Below, in pieces: positions 31,950 through 32,346 of a stretch of DNA of 32,346 nt. Position 1 is the first letter of the stretch, and each line of letters starts with the position of its first letter. The position numbers and the translations under genes are program-made. The stretch comes from Polyangia bacterium. Lineage in GTDB: Bacteria; Myxococcota_A; Polyangia; Polyangiales; Sandaracinaceae. The notes beneath the pieces were generated by a model. The model worked only from the letters and a program-made list of their open reading frames with translations. It had not been told where the DNA came from and made no database searches. Location: assembly GCA_030426845.1 (NCBI GenBank), contig JAUHXR010000070.1, positions 1 through 32,346 on the forward strand. The letters run 5' to 3'.

Positions 31950-32346
31950 GCTCCCCCCGGAGCGAGCGCCCCGCGAGCGTCCGCACGTCGTCCGGGTCGA
32001 TGTCCTGCGCGAGCAGGAACGCGAGCTTGGCGAGCGCCGCCTCGGCCGTCATGTCCGCGCCCGGGACGACGCCCGCGTCGAGCAGCGCGCGCCCGGTGCT
32101 GTAGCTGGGGCGCACGCGGCCGCGGAGGCACTGGGTGACGTTGACGATCACCACGCCGCGGTCGGAGGCGTCGCGGAGCGCGCCGATCAGGTCATCGCCG
32201 CGGTCGGGGGCGTTGCCCGCGCCGAAGGTCTCGAGCACCAGGCCCTCGAGCGGCGGCCGCAGGAAGTTCTCGAGGATCGCGCGGGTCATCCCCGGGTAGA
32301 GCCGGAGCGCGGCGACGTGGGGGTTGAGCGCGCCGTGGACGCGCAG
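31930..32346 (-). CDS. Type I L-asparaginase, C-terminal part (cut by right edge)
   Basis: The last 138 residues of a cytoplasmic L-asparaginase, which hydrolyses asparagine to aspartate and ammonia. The visible C-terminal domain has the family blocks LEGLVLETFGAGNAPDRGD, DRGVVIVNVTQCLRGRV, TGRALLDAGVVPGADMTAEA and LAKLAFLLAQD, closely matching AnsA-type enzymes (known pattern GVVIVNVTQC...GVVSGxDMTxEAAL). The catalytic Thr residues lie in the missing N-terminal domain, so activity cannot be judged. No distinction from the related GatD amidotransferase subunit is needed, as the length to the stop codon fits asparaginase. Its 3' end overlaps the QIEPA gene by 20 bp. Confidence 0.9.
   Translation of the reverse strand: MRVHGALNPHVAALRLYPGMTRAILENFLRPPLEGLVLETFGAGNAPDRGDDLIGALRDASDRGVVIVNVTQCLRGRVRPSYSTGRALLDAGVVPGADMTAEAALAKLAFLLAQDIDPDDVRTLAGRSLRGELTEELA

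Overview
This is very GC-rich bacterial DNA with strong third-position GC. It encodes at least nine predicted lipoproteins, cysteine-rich surface proteins, DNDGDG-type calcium-binding repeats and a candidate sigma-54 (-24/-12) promoter. Together these suggest a Myxococcota bacterium, probably Polyangia and perhaps near Sandaracinaceae. That placement is inferred from style and gene content; no marker gene is present. I see no rRNA, tRNA, CRISPR array, transposase or phage gene.

Left part (1-13.85 kb). A catalase gene, cut by the left edge, is divergent from oxyR across a short region with OxyR-type half-sites. Then come aqpZ (aquaporin) and glgP (glycogen phosphorylase) on the minus strand, and two unrelated cysteine-rich lipoproteins on the plus strand. 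A minus-strand pair follows: an unknown protein translationally coupled to an M20 dipeptidase. After that lie a small periplasmic protein, a CapA-family metallophosphatase with an OmpA-like tail, and two tandem paralogous lipoproteins built from repeated cysteine modules.

Centre (13.87-25.98 kb). This is the most coherent and unusual part. On the minus strand, a Tat-type lipoprotein resembling gluconate 2-dehydrogenase subunit 3 is coupled to a GMC flavoprotein. Divergent from it is a tightly packed seven-gene run: lipoprotein GMC oxidoreductase, a lipase-fold lipoprotein lacking its nucleophile, an intact family I lipase lipoprotein, a calcium-repeat lipoprotein, an MMPL/RND transporter, a LolA-like periplasmic carrier and an outer-membrane beta-barrel protein. 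Most of the junctions overlap by 1-14 bases. I read this as a cell-envelope system that oxidises and hydrolyses a hydrophobic substrate and moves it across the periplasm. The substrate is unknown.

Right part (25.9-32.3 kb). Minus-strand genes encode an RPE65/carotenoid-oxygenase family enzyme, a di-heme cytochrome c lipoprotein and a LysR regulator, apparently one operon. The regulator's end overlaps the barrel gene tail to tail. Next are an orphan D12-class DNA adenine methyltransferase, a small outer-membrane protein, a repeat-containing cytoplasmic protein of unknown function, and the 3' part of a type I L-asparaginase gene leaving the window. The oxygenase/cytochrome operon may belong with the central lipid island, but only position supports this.
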